Below, piece by piece: positions 1-8,632 of a stretch of DNA of 64,000 nucleotides (the first letter of the stretch is position 1; each line of letters begins with the position of its first letter). Under the pieces are notes generated by a model. It had not been told where the DNA came from. It did not search any database and saw nothing but the letters and a program-made list of their open reading frames with translations. The position numbers and the translations under genes are program-made. Location of the stretch: NCBI RefSeq assembly GCF_023238625.1, contig NZ_CP096670.1, forward strand, positions 2,345,501-2,409,500. Direction: 5' to 3'. This DNA comes from Agarivorans sp. TSD2052 (GTDB lineage: Bacteria > Pseudomonadota > Gammaproteobacteria > Enterobacterales > Celerinatantimonadaceae).

Positions 1-15
1 TTATAGTCTTTATAA
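1..15. promoter_or_regulatory. Candidate LysR-type operator (TTATA-N5-TATAA)
   Basis: The sequence TTATAGTCTTTATAA has the dyad form TTATA-N5-TATAA, which fits the T-N11-A layout of LysR-family boxes. It lies 61 bp before the SUMF1-like gene. A near-identical box sits at 8520-8534 in the sulfatase/moxR divergent region; read in opposite orientation the two match at 15 of 18 positions (TTATAGTNNNTATAACCA). The window begins at this base, so a longer site cannot be judged. Binding by the LysR protein at 967-1878 is inference. Confidence 0.45.
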
Positions 16-76
16 CCATTAGGAATAGTGGAAAGGGCTAAACTAGAGGCATTAGGTAAACCCCATAAGGTAAGCA

Positions 77-862
77 ATGACAGCGTTCAACAACCGGTAT
101 TTAAAGATGATTATTGCACTAAGTTTGCCCGTAATAATCAGCGCTTGCGCAACAAAGCCTGAGCATCCCATCGCGGCATCCATTGAGCAAGATATGGTAC
201 TTGTGGAGGGAGGCCAATTTATAATGGGCTCAGATGCTAAGCACGCATCGAAAGCCGAACAACCCGCTAGAGAAGTCCAAGTAGATAGTTTTTACATCGC
301 CAAGTTTGAGGTGACTCAAGGCTTATTTGAGTCAGTCATGGGATCTTCGATGAGCTATTTCCAAGGTGACAATATGCCGGTAAATAACCTCAGTTGGCAG
401 CAAGCCAACTACTTTATAGAACGCTTAAATGCGTTAACCGGTGAAACCTACCGGCTGCCTACCGAAGCAGAGTGGGAATTTGCAGCTATGGGCGGTAATT
501 ATAGCCAAGGTTATATCTATAGTGGTTCGAATAATATTGAAGACGTTGCCTGGTATAAAGACAACTCAAACAACCAAGCCCGAGCGGTCGGTTTAAAAGC
601 GCCAAATGAATTAGGTTTGTACGATATGACGGGCAATGTTGGTGAGTTTGTTATTGACGCCTTCGATGACAACTACTACCGATATGGACCCAACAGCAAT
701 CCTAATAACGCCCAAGAGAGCGATATAAATCTTAGCCATAAATCGGTTCGTGGTGGGAGCTTTTCTTATAGCGCGGATCAGTCTGAAAACTTCCGACGTG
801 ACTTTGCCAGCCAATCCATCATCATGTCTGATATGGGCTTACGCTTAGCCAAAGACCATTAA
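77..862 (+). CDS. SUMF1/formylglycine-generating-enzyme-fold lipoprotein lacking the FGE cysteines
   Basis: 261 residues. A signal segment ends in a lipobox (IISAC, Cys24), so the product is probably lipid-anchored in the periplasm. The rest is a SUMF1/FGE-sulfatase domain (about residues 38-258): MVLVEGGQFIMGS, RLPTEAEWEFAA, GLYDMTGNVGEFV and VRGGSFSYSADQSENFRRDF are family landmarks. True FGE oxidises the sulfatase active-site Cys using two Cys late in the fold; here those positions read Tyr/Ser/Glu and the mature protein has no Cys besides the lipobox. I infer it is not a working FGE but a relative with another role. The start ATG follows AAGG by six bases; an internal Met at residue 11 is also possible. 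It converges with the LysR gene. Confidence 0.8.
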   Translation: MTAFNNRYLKMIIALSLPVIISACATKPEHPIAASIEQDMVLVEGGQFIMGSDAKHASKAEQPAREVQVDSFYIAKFEVTQGLFESVMGSSMSYFQGDNMPVNNLSWQQANYFIERLNALTGETYRLPTEAEWEFAAMGGNYSQGYIYSGSNNIEDVAWYKDNSNNQARAVGLKAPNELGLYDMTGNVGEFVIDAFDDNYYRYGPNSNPNNAQESDINLSHKSVRGGSFSYSADQSENFRRDFASQSIIMSDMGLRLAKDH

Positions 863-874
863 CAATCGGTAAGC

Positions 875-900
875 CTTAGCCACGCTATAACGTCGCTAAG
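875..900. terminator. Hairpin in the convergent gap between the SUMF1-like and LysR genes
   Basis: CTTAGCCACG, loop CTATAA, CGTCGCTAAG: nine of ten positions pair. There is no T-run on either side, so a terminator role for the two converging genes is only suggested by its position. Confidence 0.35.
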
Positions 901-966
901 CCACTGACCAAAATATCGATTTTATTTGATTTATTGTTAAGTTGGCTTAGCAGAAACACTCACATG

Positions 967-1878
967 CTATCGCTCACCTTGCATCTGTTTTGCCGCGGTT
1001 TTCAATTTTGCTCTTAACCATTGGTGGGCGCTCTCGTTACTGCGGCTTGGGTGCCATATCATACAAAGATCAATATTGGGTAAGTCGAAAGGCAATGGAA
1101 CGCCCTTAAGCTTATATTTATTGGCGAAGTCTTTAATGGTTGATTCAGGCAACATACCAATTAGCTCGGTGCCTTCAATAACAGGGAGCATTTCGAGTGC
1201 ACCAGGTGCTCGATATACGATTCGACGTTGCTCTAAATCACCAAAATCATCAGCCCCTAATAGACTGCGACGAGCATGCCACCGCGATATAACCACATGC
1301 TCTTCAGCAAGAAACTGCTCAATGCTAATACTGCTACCGATTCTTGGGTGGTCGGCGCTACACACCACCACCAAATCTTCCGACAAAACGGACTCAAAAC
1401 TGAGTAGTGTTCTCTCTCTTGGCATCATATCAATAATTAAATCGTGCCGTTGTAAACGTAAATCTGACTCGTAGTCCTCTGTAAACAGTGGATGAACCTC
1501 AAGCGAAATATTAGGTGCTGCTTTGTTGATCAATTGGAACAGCTTGGGGATTAATTGATAGTAAGCCGGTGACACGCAAGCAATAGAAAATATTCGGTCA
1601 GAGATTTTAGGTTCAAAACTTCTTGAGTTTACCAATGTGGATGCAAAATTTTTCTGCGCCGCTAACATGGCTGGATAAATATCCATCGCAAAGGTGGTGG
1701 GTTCTACGCCAGAGGTATTACGATGAAATAAGGGTTCATCGTAGATATCCCGTAGCCTAGATAAAGATTTACTCACCGCTGGCTGGCTGATGCTCAACCT
1801 ATTTGCCGCTTTAGTGAGATTTTTCTCTTCATAAATGGCGACAAAAACAGGAATAAGATTAAACTCGATACTTTTCAT
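967..1878 (-). CDS. LysR-family transcriptional regulator
   Basis: About 303 residues from the ATG at 1878 (MKSIEFNLIPVFVAIYEEK), which gives the usual LysR start; an upstream in-frame start at 1905 is less likely. The N-terminal winged HTH (about residues 5-65, NLTKAANRLSISQPAVSKSLSRL) is followed by a two-lobed LysR effector-binding domain. It reads in the same direction as, and 99 bp downstream of, the MoxR-Bat operon, so it may be partly co-transcribed. Two TTATA-N5-TATAA boxes at 1-15 and 8520-8534 flank this block and are candidate targets. Effector unknown; neighbouring sulfatase genes hint at sulfated substrates (inference). Confidence 0.85.
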   Translation of the reverse strand: MKSIEFNLIPVFVAIYEEKNLTKAANRLSISQPAVSKSLSRLRDIYDEPLFHRNTSGVEPTTFAMDIYPAMLAAQKNFASTLVNSRSFEPKISDRIFSIACVSPAYYQLIPKLFQLINKAAPNISLEVHPLFTEDYESDLRLQRHDLIIDMMPRERTLLSFESVLSEDLVVVCSADHPRIGSSISIEQFLAEEHVVISRWHARRSLLGADDFGDLEQRRIVYRAPGALEMLPVIEGTELIGMLPESTIKDFANKYKLKGVPLPFDLPNIDLCMIWHPSRSNESAHQWLRAKLKTAAKQMQGER

Positions 1879-1977
1879 ATGCTGCCGCTTAAGTGACAAA
1901 CCCAAAACGTATAGATTCGCGTCGCTTTGGTCATCTCAGTAAATAGTAAACATTCAGTAAAGTATACGCTAAAACAA

Positions 1978-3249
1978 CTATTTAGAAGCAGAACTTTTAT
2001 CTTTAAGCCATTTCAGTGCGCGGGGTAATCGCAGTGTTTTACTGCTGATAGTCTGGCTAACACCACGCCAAACCAGCCAATGTAAGGTTCTGCTGTTACT
2101 GCCTTTTTGAATCTGTTCACTCTGTGTTACCCAGTTGCGTTCTTGGTTAAAGCGGGATAACTCAACAACACCTTTTTGTCTACGCAACTGTCTATAGATA
2201 ACCAATCTTGCCAGTGACCAACGTTTTTGTCTCAACGCTAACGCTAGCCTTACGCTCTCCGGATACCCATGACGTTGAAAGTATCGTTGTAAGTAAAAAG
2301 AAACCAGAATGGAAATCCCTACAACCACCAGAAAAACCGTTAATTCTAGCCAATAACTCAATAGAAAAGACTTAATGGTGTGGCCAACTGTAACGCTATG
2401 CCCTTCGATAATAATGGTTTCTAGCTGTTGAGCATCACTGTTCCACCACAACACGGTGTAAGATGGGAAATCAAGCTCGCCCCCCTGCTGAAGAACATAT
2501 GTATGTTGCTCTACTCTCGACGATTGGTAATGGCCACGCTCATGAGAGTCATGTAAACGTATCGGTGAGGTATAGGTTTGATAGGCTTTATTCGCAGTGG
2601 TTGGCAGTAACTCTGGTATTAAAATCGACAGTGTATCCACCGCATCAACGGCGATGGTTCGAGTTATTACATCCCCGACTTTAAGAGTATTGCTCGACAT
2701 ATCCCAATCTTGGCTCAAGTTCACTGCGCTTGCCGAGAGCCATGTGTGATCATCTGTAATCAAACCACTTGGCATTTTCACATTAAAAAATAACGGTTTA
2801 GTATACAAAGTTGCTGACTTTGATTTATTGTCAGGCATAGAGTATTGAACCTGAATAGCCACCGGATCAATCTTGTAGCTTCCTGACACTTGAGGATAGA
2901 GCGTGACCTCCCAGCGTTGCCGAGACCATGTTTGGCCATCGATACGCTCGGTATAATTGGTCGCCATAGGATTTCTTTGTTTAACAATCGTATTGGCTAT
3001 TTCAATATCGCTAATTTTGGTCCCTCTAGTAAACCAACGTGGCGTAGCCACATCAATAGTAAGCACGACTTGTTGATTAACCGCAAAGACTTGATTATTT
3101 GCCTCTTGATCCCCCAGCCACGCTTGCAACACTACTTGCTTACTCGCGCTATCCCCTGCGTCCTTCGCAATAGAGACACTCCCCCCAAAAAAAGACGCTA
3201 GGATAAGAAATACACTAATAAGACACCGTAATTGCCGCTTATAGACCAT
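1978..3249 (-). CDS. batD: BatD-like membrane protein
   Basis: 423 residues from the ATG at 3249, chosen because a good ribosome site (GGAG, six bases before) precedes it and it opens a clean signal peptide (MVYKRQLRCLISVFLILASFFGGSVSIA). The mature part is periplasmic beta-rich Ig-like sequence (Val-Val-Leu-Gln-Ala-Trp-Leu-Gly start), with one membrane helix around residues 305-325 (LELTVFLVVVGISILVSFYL) and a basic cytoplasmic tail, the BatD/oxygen-tolerance layout. It overlaps the upstream batB stop by 11 bp, so it is translationally coupled. Bat proteins accompany MoxR AAA ATPases in envelope stress or aerotolerance systems; the exact function is unresolved. Confidence 0.75.
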   Translation of the reverse strand: MVYKRQLRCLISVFLILASFFGGSVSIAKDAGDSASKQVVLQAWLGDQEANNQVFAVNQQVVLTIDVATPRWFTRGTKISDIEIANTIVKQRNPMATNYTERIDGQTWSRQRWEVTLYPQVSGSYKIDPVAIQVQYSMPDNKSKSATLYTKPLFFNVKMPSGLITDDHTWLSASAVNLSQDWDMSSNTLKVGDVITRTIAVDAVDTLSILIPELLPTTANKAYQTYTSPIRLHDSHERGHYQSSRVEQHTYVLQQGGELDFPSYTVLWWNSDAQQLETIIIEGHSVTVGHTIKSFLLSYWLELTVFLVVVGISILVSFYLQRYFQRHGYPESVRLALALRQKRWSLARLVIYRQLRRQKGVVELSRFNQERNWVTQSEQIQKGSNSRTLHWLVWRGVSQTISSKTLRLPRALKWLKDKSSASK

Positions 3250-4960
3250 TGGTATCTCCATCCTTATTTTGATCACGGTATTGAATGTGGAATTTTGCAT
3301 GTAAGAACAATTTGGGATCACTTTCTACACGTTTCAGCCATTTGTTTGCGAGTTCTTCGCTACCCAAAATTTCATTTGCATTCAATGTTTCTTTAACCAT
3401 CAACTCAGCGATTGTTGTCTCTTCGGCGCCATCAGCCGTTTGCGGGTTGTCATCCAGTTCAAAGGATTCCTCCATACTTTCGGTCGTTCCTGTTTGGCTT
3501 TTGCTTAAACGGTTAATTTCTTCAACTATTCCATTAATAACATTTAGATTGTGACGCACTTGTTCGCTCAAGTCATGACTAAGACTCGATGACTCAAGCA
3601 GCATTGTCAGTAAGTGCCTTGCTGCTATATATTCACGTTGACGAGCCAATGAGCTAGCGGCGTAAAAGTAGCCTAAGTCACTGTCCAATTTAAGAAACTC
3701 ACTGTGTGCCAAGCTATACTCTGCGGCGTAATAGTAAGCAACGCCCTTACGCAAAGGATCAGAATAGTGTTTGGCGGCAGGTAAATACTGCTGTCGATTA
3801 AGTAGCCGCTGTCCCTGTTGATTTGGCGTGAGCCATAAATTTAGCCACCACTGAGTCACTTTGCTGCTTAAAGTGATGGTTTCGCCTAACGGTGCAGGAG
3901 ATATGTCTTGAACCAAAGCTTGGTTGTTATCATCACGTGTAAAATTCACATCATTAGCCATGGCACTTAGGGGAAACGCACCGGGGATCAAAACAAGCGC
4001 GACAAAACACCATTGGACCAACCAGCCTTTACGAAACCACAGTAACAATAACAAGGCTACAGGAAACAGTAAGTAGTATCCCATGTCTTTCCAGGGCATG
4101 GCTGATTCACCATTTAAGGTCATATGACTGTTGATTAAACGGTTTAATTGCCGCACATCAGTGTCATCGATGCTTGCTTCAATTAAGCGCCCCTTTGACA
4201 GTTGGGCTAACTTTGTTAAAGAACTAATATCTAAGGGGCTTTGGCTGATGATGTCTCGGTTACCCACCGCGAGTACCAACAATTGGTTGGGGCTATCCTT
4301 AAAATAGCGTTGATAATGGTCAATTGTTTTCGGTGTCGCGCCATCGGTCATCAATAGTACCGTGTTACCCTGCTGGCCCTTGAACTGCTCATCGATAAGC
4401 GACAAAGCTTGCTCGGCAGATTTGCCCCTTACTGGCATAATGTCGAGGCTGATAGCCGATAAAAATGGCGCAAACACCTGCTTATCTTGGGTCGCTGGCA
4501 TCGCCCAATGCGCCGAACCGGCATACACTATCAGCCCGCTTCTGCCGCCTTGGCGTAATTCCATTAAGTCTTGAATTTTGTGTTTTGCGCGCTCTAAGCG
4601 GTTTGGCGCAATATCTTGTTGCAGCATACTTTCACTCACATCCAACACCACCAACAGGCTTGCCTTATCTTCACTGAAAGGTGAAACCAAGCGTTGCCAA
4701 GTTGGGCCCGCACAAATGATGATAAGTACACTAAAACCAATGGCCAATACCTTAAGCGGTAGTAGGTTTTTCCAGCCGCGTTGATTTATGGTTAACGCTT
4801 TTTTTAAATGCTCAGGCAAAAAGGTGTTACTTTGGTGCTTGGTGGCCATTCTCCATTGCACAAAAAACACGACTGCCATAGGAAGCAGCGCAAACAACCA
4901 ATGAGGTCGTAAGAAATGAAATTGTGACAGTGCTTGCGACAATATAGAAAAATCAAACAT
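3239..4960 (-). CDS. batB: BatB-like VWA protein with C-terminal TPR-like (BatC-like) region
   Basis: 573 residues. Two N-terminal membrane segments (around 17-30 and 65-87) are followed by a von Willebrand factor A domain with an intact MIDAS start (LLVVLDVSESM, DxSxS) at about 100-280, a third and fourth membrane region near 293-330, and a helical repeat region (LLNRQQYLPAAKHY, YYYAAEYSLAHSEF, about 380-475) then an acidic tail. This is the BatB plus BatC-type TPR fusion commonly annotated as a VWA/TPR protein. The start follows AAGGA and overlaps the end of batA by 8 bp (ATGTTTGA). It would act at the inner membrane with BatA, BatD and MoxR. Confidence 0.8.
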   Translation of the reverse strand: MFDFSILSQALSQFHFLRPHWLFALLPMAVVFFVQWRMATKHQSNTFLPEHLKKALTINQRGWKNLLPLKVLAIGFSVLIIICAGPTWQRLVSPFSEDKASLLVVLDVSESMLQQDIAPNRLERAKHKIQDLMELRQGGRSGLIVYAGSAHWAMPATQDKQVFAPFLSAISLDIMPVRGKSAEQALSLIDEQFKGQQGNTVLLMTDGATPKTIDHYQRYFKDSPNQLLVLAVGNRDIISQSPLDISSLTKLAQLSKGRLIEASIDDTDVRQLNRLINSHMTLNGESAMPWKDMGYYLLFPVALLLLLWFRKGWLVQWCFVALVLIPGAFPLSAMANDVNFTRDDNNQALVQDISPAPLGETITLSSKVTQWWLNLWLTPNQQGQRLLNRQQYLPAAKHYSDPLRKGVAYYYAAEYSLAHSEFLKLDSDLGYFYAASSLARQREYIAARHLLTMLLESSSLSHDLSEQVRHNLNVINGIVEEINRLSKSQTGTTESMEESFELDDNPQTADGAEETTIAELMVKETLNANEILGSEELANKWLKRVESDPKLFLHAKFHIQYRDQNKDGDTNGL

Positions 4961-6014
4961 CAGTTTTTCCTTGTAAGCTCGACTGGCGAATATTAGTTAC
5001 TTTTTGCCTGATCAGCCTTGCCATAGTCAACAAGCCAAATACCGTCATATTTATGCAAACGGCAAACATCACTAAGTATTGGTATACCGTTTGTTGAGTA
5101 CGAAAAGTCGTTGTTTCGTAGAGAGAAGGTTCTAACTCAGAAATTCGCGAATAAGCCTCGCTTAAGGCTTTTCGATTTATCGCTTCAAAGGCTTCACCGC
5201 CGGTTTCACTGGCTACTCGAACAATGGTCTCCATATCGAGGGCTTGCTCACCCACAGTAAGCGGATCTCCCATGGCAATCATATGGATCCTTAGCCCTTT
5301 AACAGCGGCAACTTTCGCGGCATCAATGGGCTCAACAAAGCTACCGGTATCATTGCCATCGGTTAACACTATCGCCACTTTCTCTCTAGGTAGCTCATCC
5401 TGGTTAAGACTATAATCTTGATGTTCAAACACCTTTATAGCTAGCCCTATGGCGTCGCCTAAATGAGTACTGGGGCCAGCCATTGCGACTTCAGTTTGGT
5501 CGAGTAAAGCCAACCAAACATCTAGATCAGAAGTAAACGGGGTTTGTACAAATGCCGCATCGCCAAATAAAATCATGCCAAGGCGATCGCCTTCCCTAGA
5601 CTGTACAAATTCTTTTAGGACATGCTTAACAGCCGTTAAACGGTCTAGTTTTTCTCCGTCGCTAGAAACAAAATCCTGTTCAGCCATTGACGCCGACAAA
5701 TCAATCACCACCATCACATCACGACCATAGCTTTCCCTAACCAATGGTTCACCTAATACCGTTGGTTTTGCCATCGCGCTAACCAAACATAACCAAGACA
5801 AAATAAGAATGCTTTTTTGCCAAGCATTGGCTTTTAGTTGTTGTGCGCCTTGCTGGGGTTTTTCTCCGATAGCTTGACTAATCAGCTCGAAAAACGACAC
5901 CTTTGTCGCTTGCTGTTTGGTGCGATAGGCAGGACTAAACCAATAAACCACCAGCGGAAGCGGTAAGGCTAAAAACCAAAATGGGTAAGCAAATTCAAGG
6001 CTACTCTCAATCAT
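4953..6014 (-). CDS. batA: BatA-like VWA membrane protein
   Basis: 353 residues from the ATG at 6014 (an in-frame GTG at 6026 is possible; GGAC precedes the ATG). An N-terminal BatA segment (FAYPFWFLALPLPLVVYWF) forms a membrane helix, a second helix lies near residue 70, the VWA domain follows with MIDAS DLSASM and downstream TDGND, and a final helix is near residue 320. It overlaps the DUF4381 stop by 8 bp and batB by 8 bp, typical of a tight operon. VWA proteins bind partners through a metal ion; here the presumed partners are the MoxR ATPase and the other Bat proteins. Confidence 0.82.
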   Translation of the reverse strand: MIESSLEFAYPFWFLALPLPLVVYWFSPAYRTKQQATKVSFFELISQAIGEKPQQGAQQLKANAWQKSILILSWLCLVSAMAKPTVLGEPLVRESYGRDVMVVIDLSASMAEQDFVSSDGEKLDRLTAVKHVLKEFVQSREGDRLGMILFGDAAFVQTPFTSDLDVWLALLDQTEVAMAGPSTHLGDAIGLAIKVFEHQDYSLNQDELPREKVAIVLTDGNDTGSFVEPIDAAKVAAVKGLRIHMIAMGDPLTVGEQALDMETIVRVASETGGEAFEAINRKALSEAYSRISELEPSLYETTTFRTQQTVYQYLVMFAVCINMTVFGLLTMARLIRQKVTNIRQSSLQGKTDV

Positions 6015-6504
6015 GGGCTGGTCCACTATGGTGGCGTAGCCACAATACCAACTGCTTGAGTAACAACTGCTTTTGTTGATTAGTCAGGCTAACTTTGGCG
6101 TTAACAATTGAGAGCATCCATAACTGACCCAATTCACCAGTAAAGTTTGCTGTCATAGGGGATGAATAGCGCTCTAACGATAACAGAAATTGTTCGCCAA
6201 AATGGCTGCCTGCGCGCCTATCTAAATGGCTTAACGCCGCTTTTGTTATGGTAAACAAATGATAGCCAAACTGCTGTTGATTGATGTCGATGCTATGCAG
6301 CGCTTTTATCGCCTGTTTCCGATAACGGTTACACCACCAAAACATCACCCATTTACTCACTGCACAAACAGCGATAACCATCAGTAATAGCGCGACGACT
6401 TTCCACGCCATAGTTTGCGGTAACCCACTAACGGACTCTGGGATCGCGACGTCAATTAAGTCTCGCAATATATAGGTACTGGGTGCGTTATGCTCTGTGA
6501 TCAT
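6007..6504 (-). CDS. DUF4381 membrane protein of the MoxR-Bat operon
   Basis: 165 residues with one strong membrane helix (about 31-52, VVALLLMVIAVCAVSKWVMFWW), a basic RYRKQAIKAL stretch after it and a helical cytoplasmic domain. Size, topology and place between DUF58 and BatA are those of the DUF4381 family found in MoxR operons. The start ATG overlaps the stop of the DUF58 gene (ATGA). No catalytic motif is seen; a scaffolding role is inference. Confidence 0.75.
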   Translation of the reverse strand: MITEHNAPSTYILRDLIDVAIPESVSGLPQTMAWKVVALLLMVIAVCAVSKWVMFWWCNRYRKQAIKALHSIDINQQQFGYHLFTITKAALSHLDRRAGSHFGEQFLLSLERYSSPMTANFTGELGQLWMLSIVNAKVSLTNQQKQLLLKQLVLWLRHHSGPAHD

Positions 6505-7463
6505 CGCCCACCTACCATCTTCTTGAATTGTAAGATATGGTCGCCAGAGGTATTCAGCGCTACCAGTGGAATGTTGTTGTTCAGCATCAACTTTGCCAAT
6601 TGTTGACGAGTACTATCTGCCCTTAAGCGCAGCTGCTGGTTAATTTTGTCCACGCTAGATTGGCTATCAATAGCGAGTTGGTGGCTGCCATTACCCATCA
6701 CCCAGCTTTGTTTTGAAACCGCATTAGGCAGTTTTAGTTCTAGGGGATCGGTTATAGAGATCGCTAACACGTCATTGTGTTGCCGCAATGGGATTAACTG
6801 CGACAGTTGTGACACTGATGCATCAGCCCAATCGCTAATTAAAATCAAGGTAGTAGACCTAAGTTTCAAACGAGTAAGCAAATGAACTATTCCGTTAAAG
6901 TGGGACTCGGGTGAGTCTACAGAGCTTACCGATAGCTGTTGATTGGCGGCTGCAATTGCTTTTAATTGGGCTAACAGGTCATGCTGTGAACGTTTAGCTT
7001 TACTCCACTTAATTTTGTCCTTGTCAGAAATGACAAAGCCTACTCTGTCATTGTCCTTTAGTACTCGCCATGCGCACAACGCAGCCACTTCTGCAGCAAC
7101 CACCGATTTCATTACTTGAATAGAAGAGAAAAACATACTGCTTCTTTGATCAACCCAAATTAAAACGTTGCGGTCTTTCTCTTCAGTGTAATTACGAATA
7201 TGTGGCTTACCGGTTCGTAAGGTTACTTTCCAATCTAGATGACGAATATCATCACCGAGTTGATAGTGCCTCAACTCATCAAAATTGAGCCCTCGGCCCC
7301 TAAACCTAGACTGGTGCCGTCCAGACAATACACTGCCAGCCTTAAGCCTTGGCAATAGGCTCAATGACTGAGCCTGAGACTGCAAGCGCACAAGTTGCGC
7401 ATAATCACAGTGGATCCTTGAGTCTGTGCTGTTAGATATATTGTTAGCGCGGGGCTTCACCAT
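6501..7463 (-). CDS. DUF58 domain protein (MoxR-associated)
   Basis: 320 residues. It carries the DUF58 hallmark GLNFDELRHYQLGDDIRHLDWKVTLRTGKPHIRNYTEEKDRNVLIWVD (only part quoted here in effect: R-x-Y-x-x-G-D-D-x-R-x-x-D-W) at about residues 58-100, then a degenerate VWA-like fold. No membrane helix or signal is apparent, so it is cytoplasmic. It begins 13 bp after moxR and overlaps the next gene by 4 bp. DUF58 proteins are constant companions of MoxR ATPases; the molecular role is not established. Confidence 0.85.
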   Translation of the reverse strand: MVKPRANNISNSTDSRIHCDYAQLVRLQSQAQSLSLLPRLKAGSVLSGRHQSRFRGRGLNFDELRHYQLGDDIRHLDWKVTLRTGKPHIRNYTEEKDRNVLIWVDQRSSMFFSSIQVMKSVVAAEVAALCAWRVLKDNDRVGFVISDKDKIKWSKAKRSQHDLLAQLKAIAAANQQLSVSSVDSPESHFNGIVHLLTRLKLRSTTLILISDWADASVSQLSQLIPLRQHNDVLAISITDPLELKLPNAVSKQSWVMGNGSHQLAIDSQSSVDKINQQLRLRADSTRQQLAKLMLNNNIPLVALNTSGDHILQFKKMVGGR

Positions 7464-7476
7464 GGCTTGGTCACCT

Positions 7477-8463
7477 TTAGCCTATTACTACATGATCAAG
7501 CAAGGTATTTACCACCGTTTGATGATCAATCCCGTCGGCCAATGCATCGTAGGATAGACAAAAGCGATGGCCTAACACCTGAGTAGCTATCGCTCGCACA
7601 TCATCTGGTAGCACATAATCACGCCCTTCGAGCCAAGCATAGGCACGCGCACATTTATCCAGTGCTATCGATGCCCGAGGACTAGCGCCTACGTCTATCC
7701 ATTGTGCTAATTGTGTGGCCGGATACCGAGCGGGTTTACGGGTAGCCATCACCAAGGCAACTATGTATTTCTCAACGAGTTCAGAAACATCAATATTGCT
7801 TAATTCGCGCCTTGCCGCAAAAATCGCTTCTGGCTCAATGCTTGTTACAACGGCACCATCAACATTAGATCTTGGGGCATTTGTTTCCTCACCTCTTACT
7901 AAACGGATAATCGCTAATTCAGCGTCATCTTCTGGGTAATCAACATTTATCTTCATGATAAAACGATCCATTTGAGCCTCGGGTAATGGGTAAGTACCCT
8001 CTTGCTCAACCGGGTTTTGGGTAGCCAACACCATAAAAAGTTCAGGTAAGCGATGTGTTTGGTCACTAACAGTTACTGTTGATTCGGCCATCGCTTCTAA
8101 CAACGCTGCCTGTACTTTAGGCGGAGCACGATTTATTTCATCGGCCAGAACAATGTTATTGAAGATAGGACCGGCTTGAAATTTAAGCTGTGGCTTACCC
8201 TCTAGCTCTTGATACGTTTCGGTACCCGTCACATCAGATGGCAACAAGTCAGGGGTAAACTGAATACGCCCAAAGTGGCTATTTAAGCTATTAGCTAATG
8301 CCTTAACAGATCGCGTTTTAGCGGTACCAGGAACCCCTTCAAGCAAAACATGCCCGTTAGTTAATAAGCCGATGACTAAAGCTCGTACTACGTGGGTTTG
8401 TCCAACAACCTCTTGTTCTATCGCTGAAATTAGTTGATTAATTTGACTCTGTGTCTGGTTCAT
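7477..8463 (-). CDS. moxR: MoxR-family AAA+ ATPase
   Basis: 328 residues. Walker A GVPGTAKT (about 44-51), Walker B VLADEINRAPP (about 110-120), sensor 1 region LATQNP and the MoxR signature EQEGTYPLPEAQMDRF are all present, followed by the lid domain. MoxR ATPases act as chaperone-like remodelers on VWA-domain partners, here encoded just downstream. It is the first gene of the minus-strand operon moxR-DUF58-DUF4381-batA-batB-batD. The promoter region is shared with the divergent sulfatase gene and contains the palindrome at 8520-8534. Confidence 0.92.
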   Translation of the reverse strand: MNQTQSQINQLISAIEQEVVGQTHVVRALVIGLLTNGHVLLEGVPGTAKTRSVKALANSLNSHFGRIQFTPDLLPSDVTGTETYQELEGKPQLKFQAGPIFNNIVLADEINRAPPKVQAALLEAMAESTVTVSDQTHRLPELFMVLATQNPVEQEGTYPLPEAQMDRFIMKINVDYPEDDAELAIIRLVRGEETNAPRSNVDGAVVTSIEPEAIFAARRELSNIDVSELVEKYIVALVMATRKPARYPATQLAQWIDVGASPRASIALDKCARAYAWLEGRDYVLPDDVRAIATQVLGHRFCLSYDALADGIDHQTVVNTLLDHVVIG

Positions 8464-8519
8464 AGTTTACCCACCAATGTTGTTATAACGATCTTAACTG
8501 AAGGCCTCATAACATTTGG

Positions 8520-8534
8520 TTATAGTCACTATAA
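8520..8534. promoter_or_regulatory. Perfect 7+1+7 palindrome between moxR and the sulfatase gene; candidate LysR box
   Basis: TTATAGTCACTATAA is a perfect dyad around one central base. It lies 56 bp before moxR and 98 bp before the sulfatase ATG, so it could control both directions. The same TTATA-N5-TATAA form occurs at 1-15. Assignment to the LysR protein encoded at 967-1878 is inference from proximity and from the T-N11-A geometry. Confidence 0.5.
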
Positions 8535-8632
8535 AGCGACAGCTATTGGTATTGGGATTACTTTAATCGCTGACAAACGTTACCGATCTTTAACGTTTCT
8601 ATTCCCAATAATAAATTACAGATGGAGTCCTT

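Noticed and set aside
77-862. Calling this gene the formylglycine-generating enzyme for the sulfatase
   Set aside because: The two FGE active-site cysteines are missing and the protein carries a lipobox.
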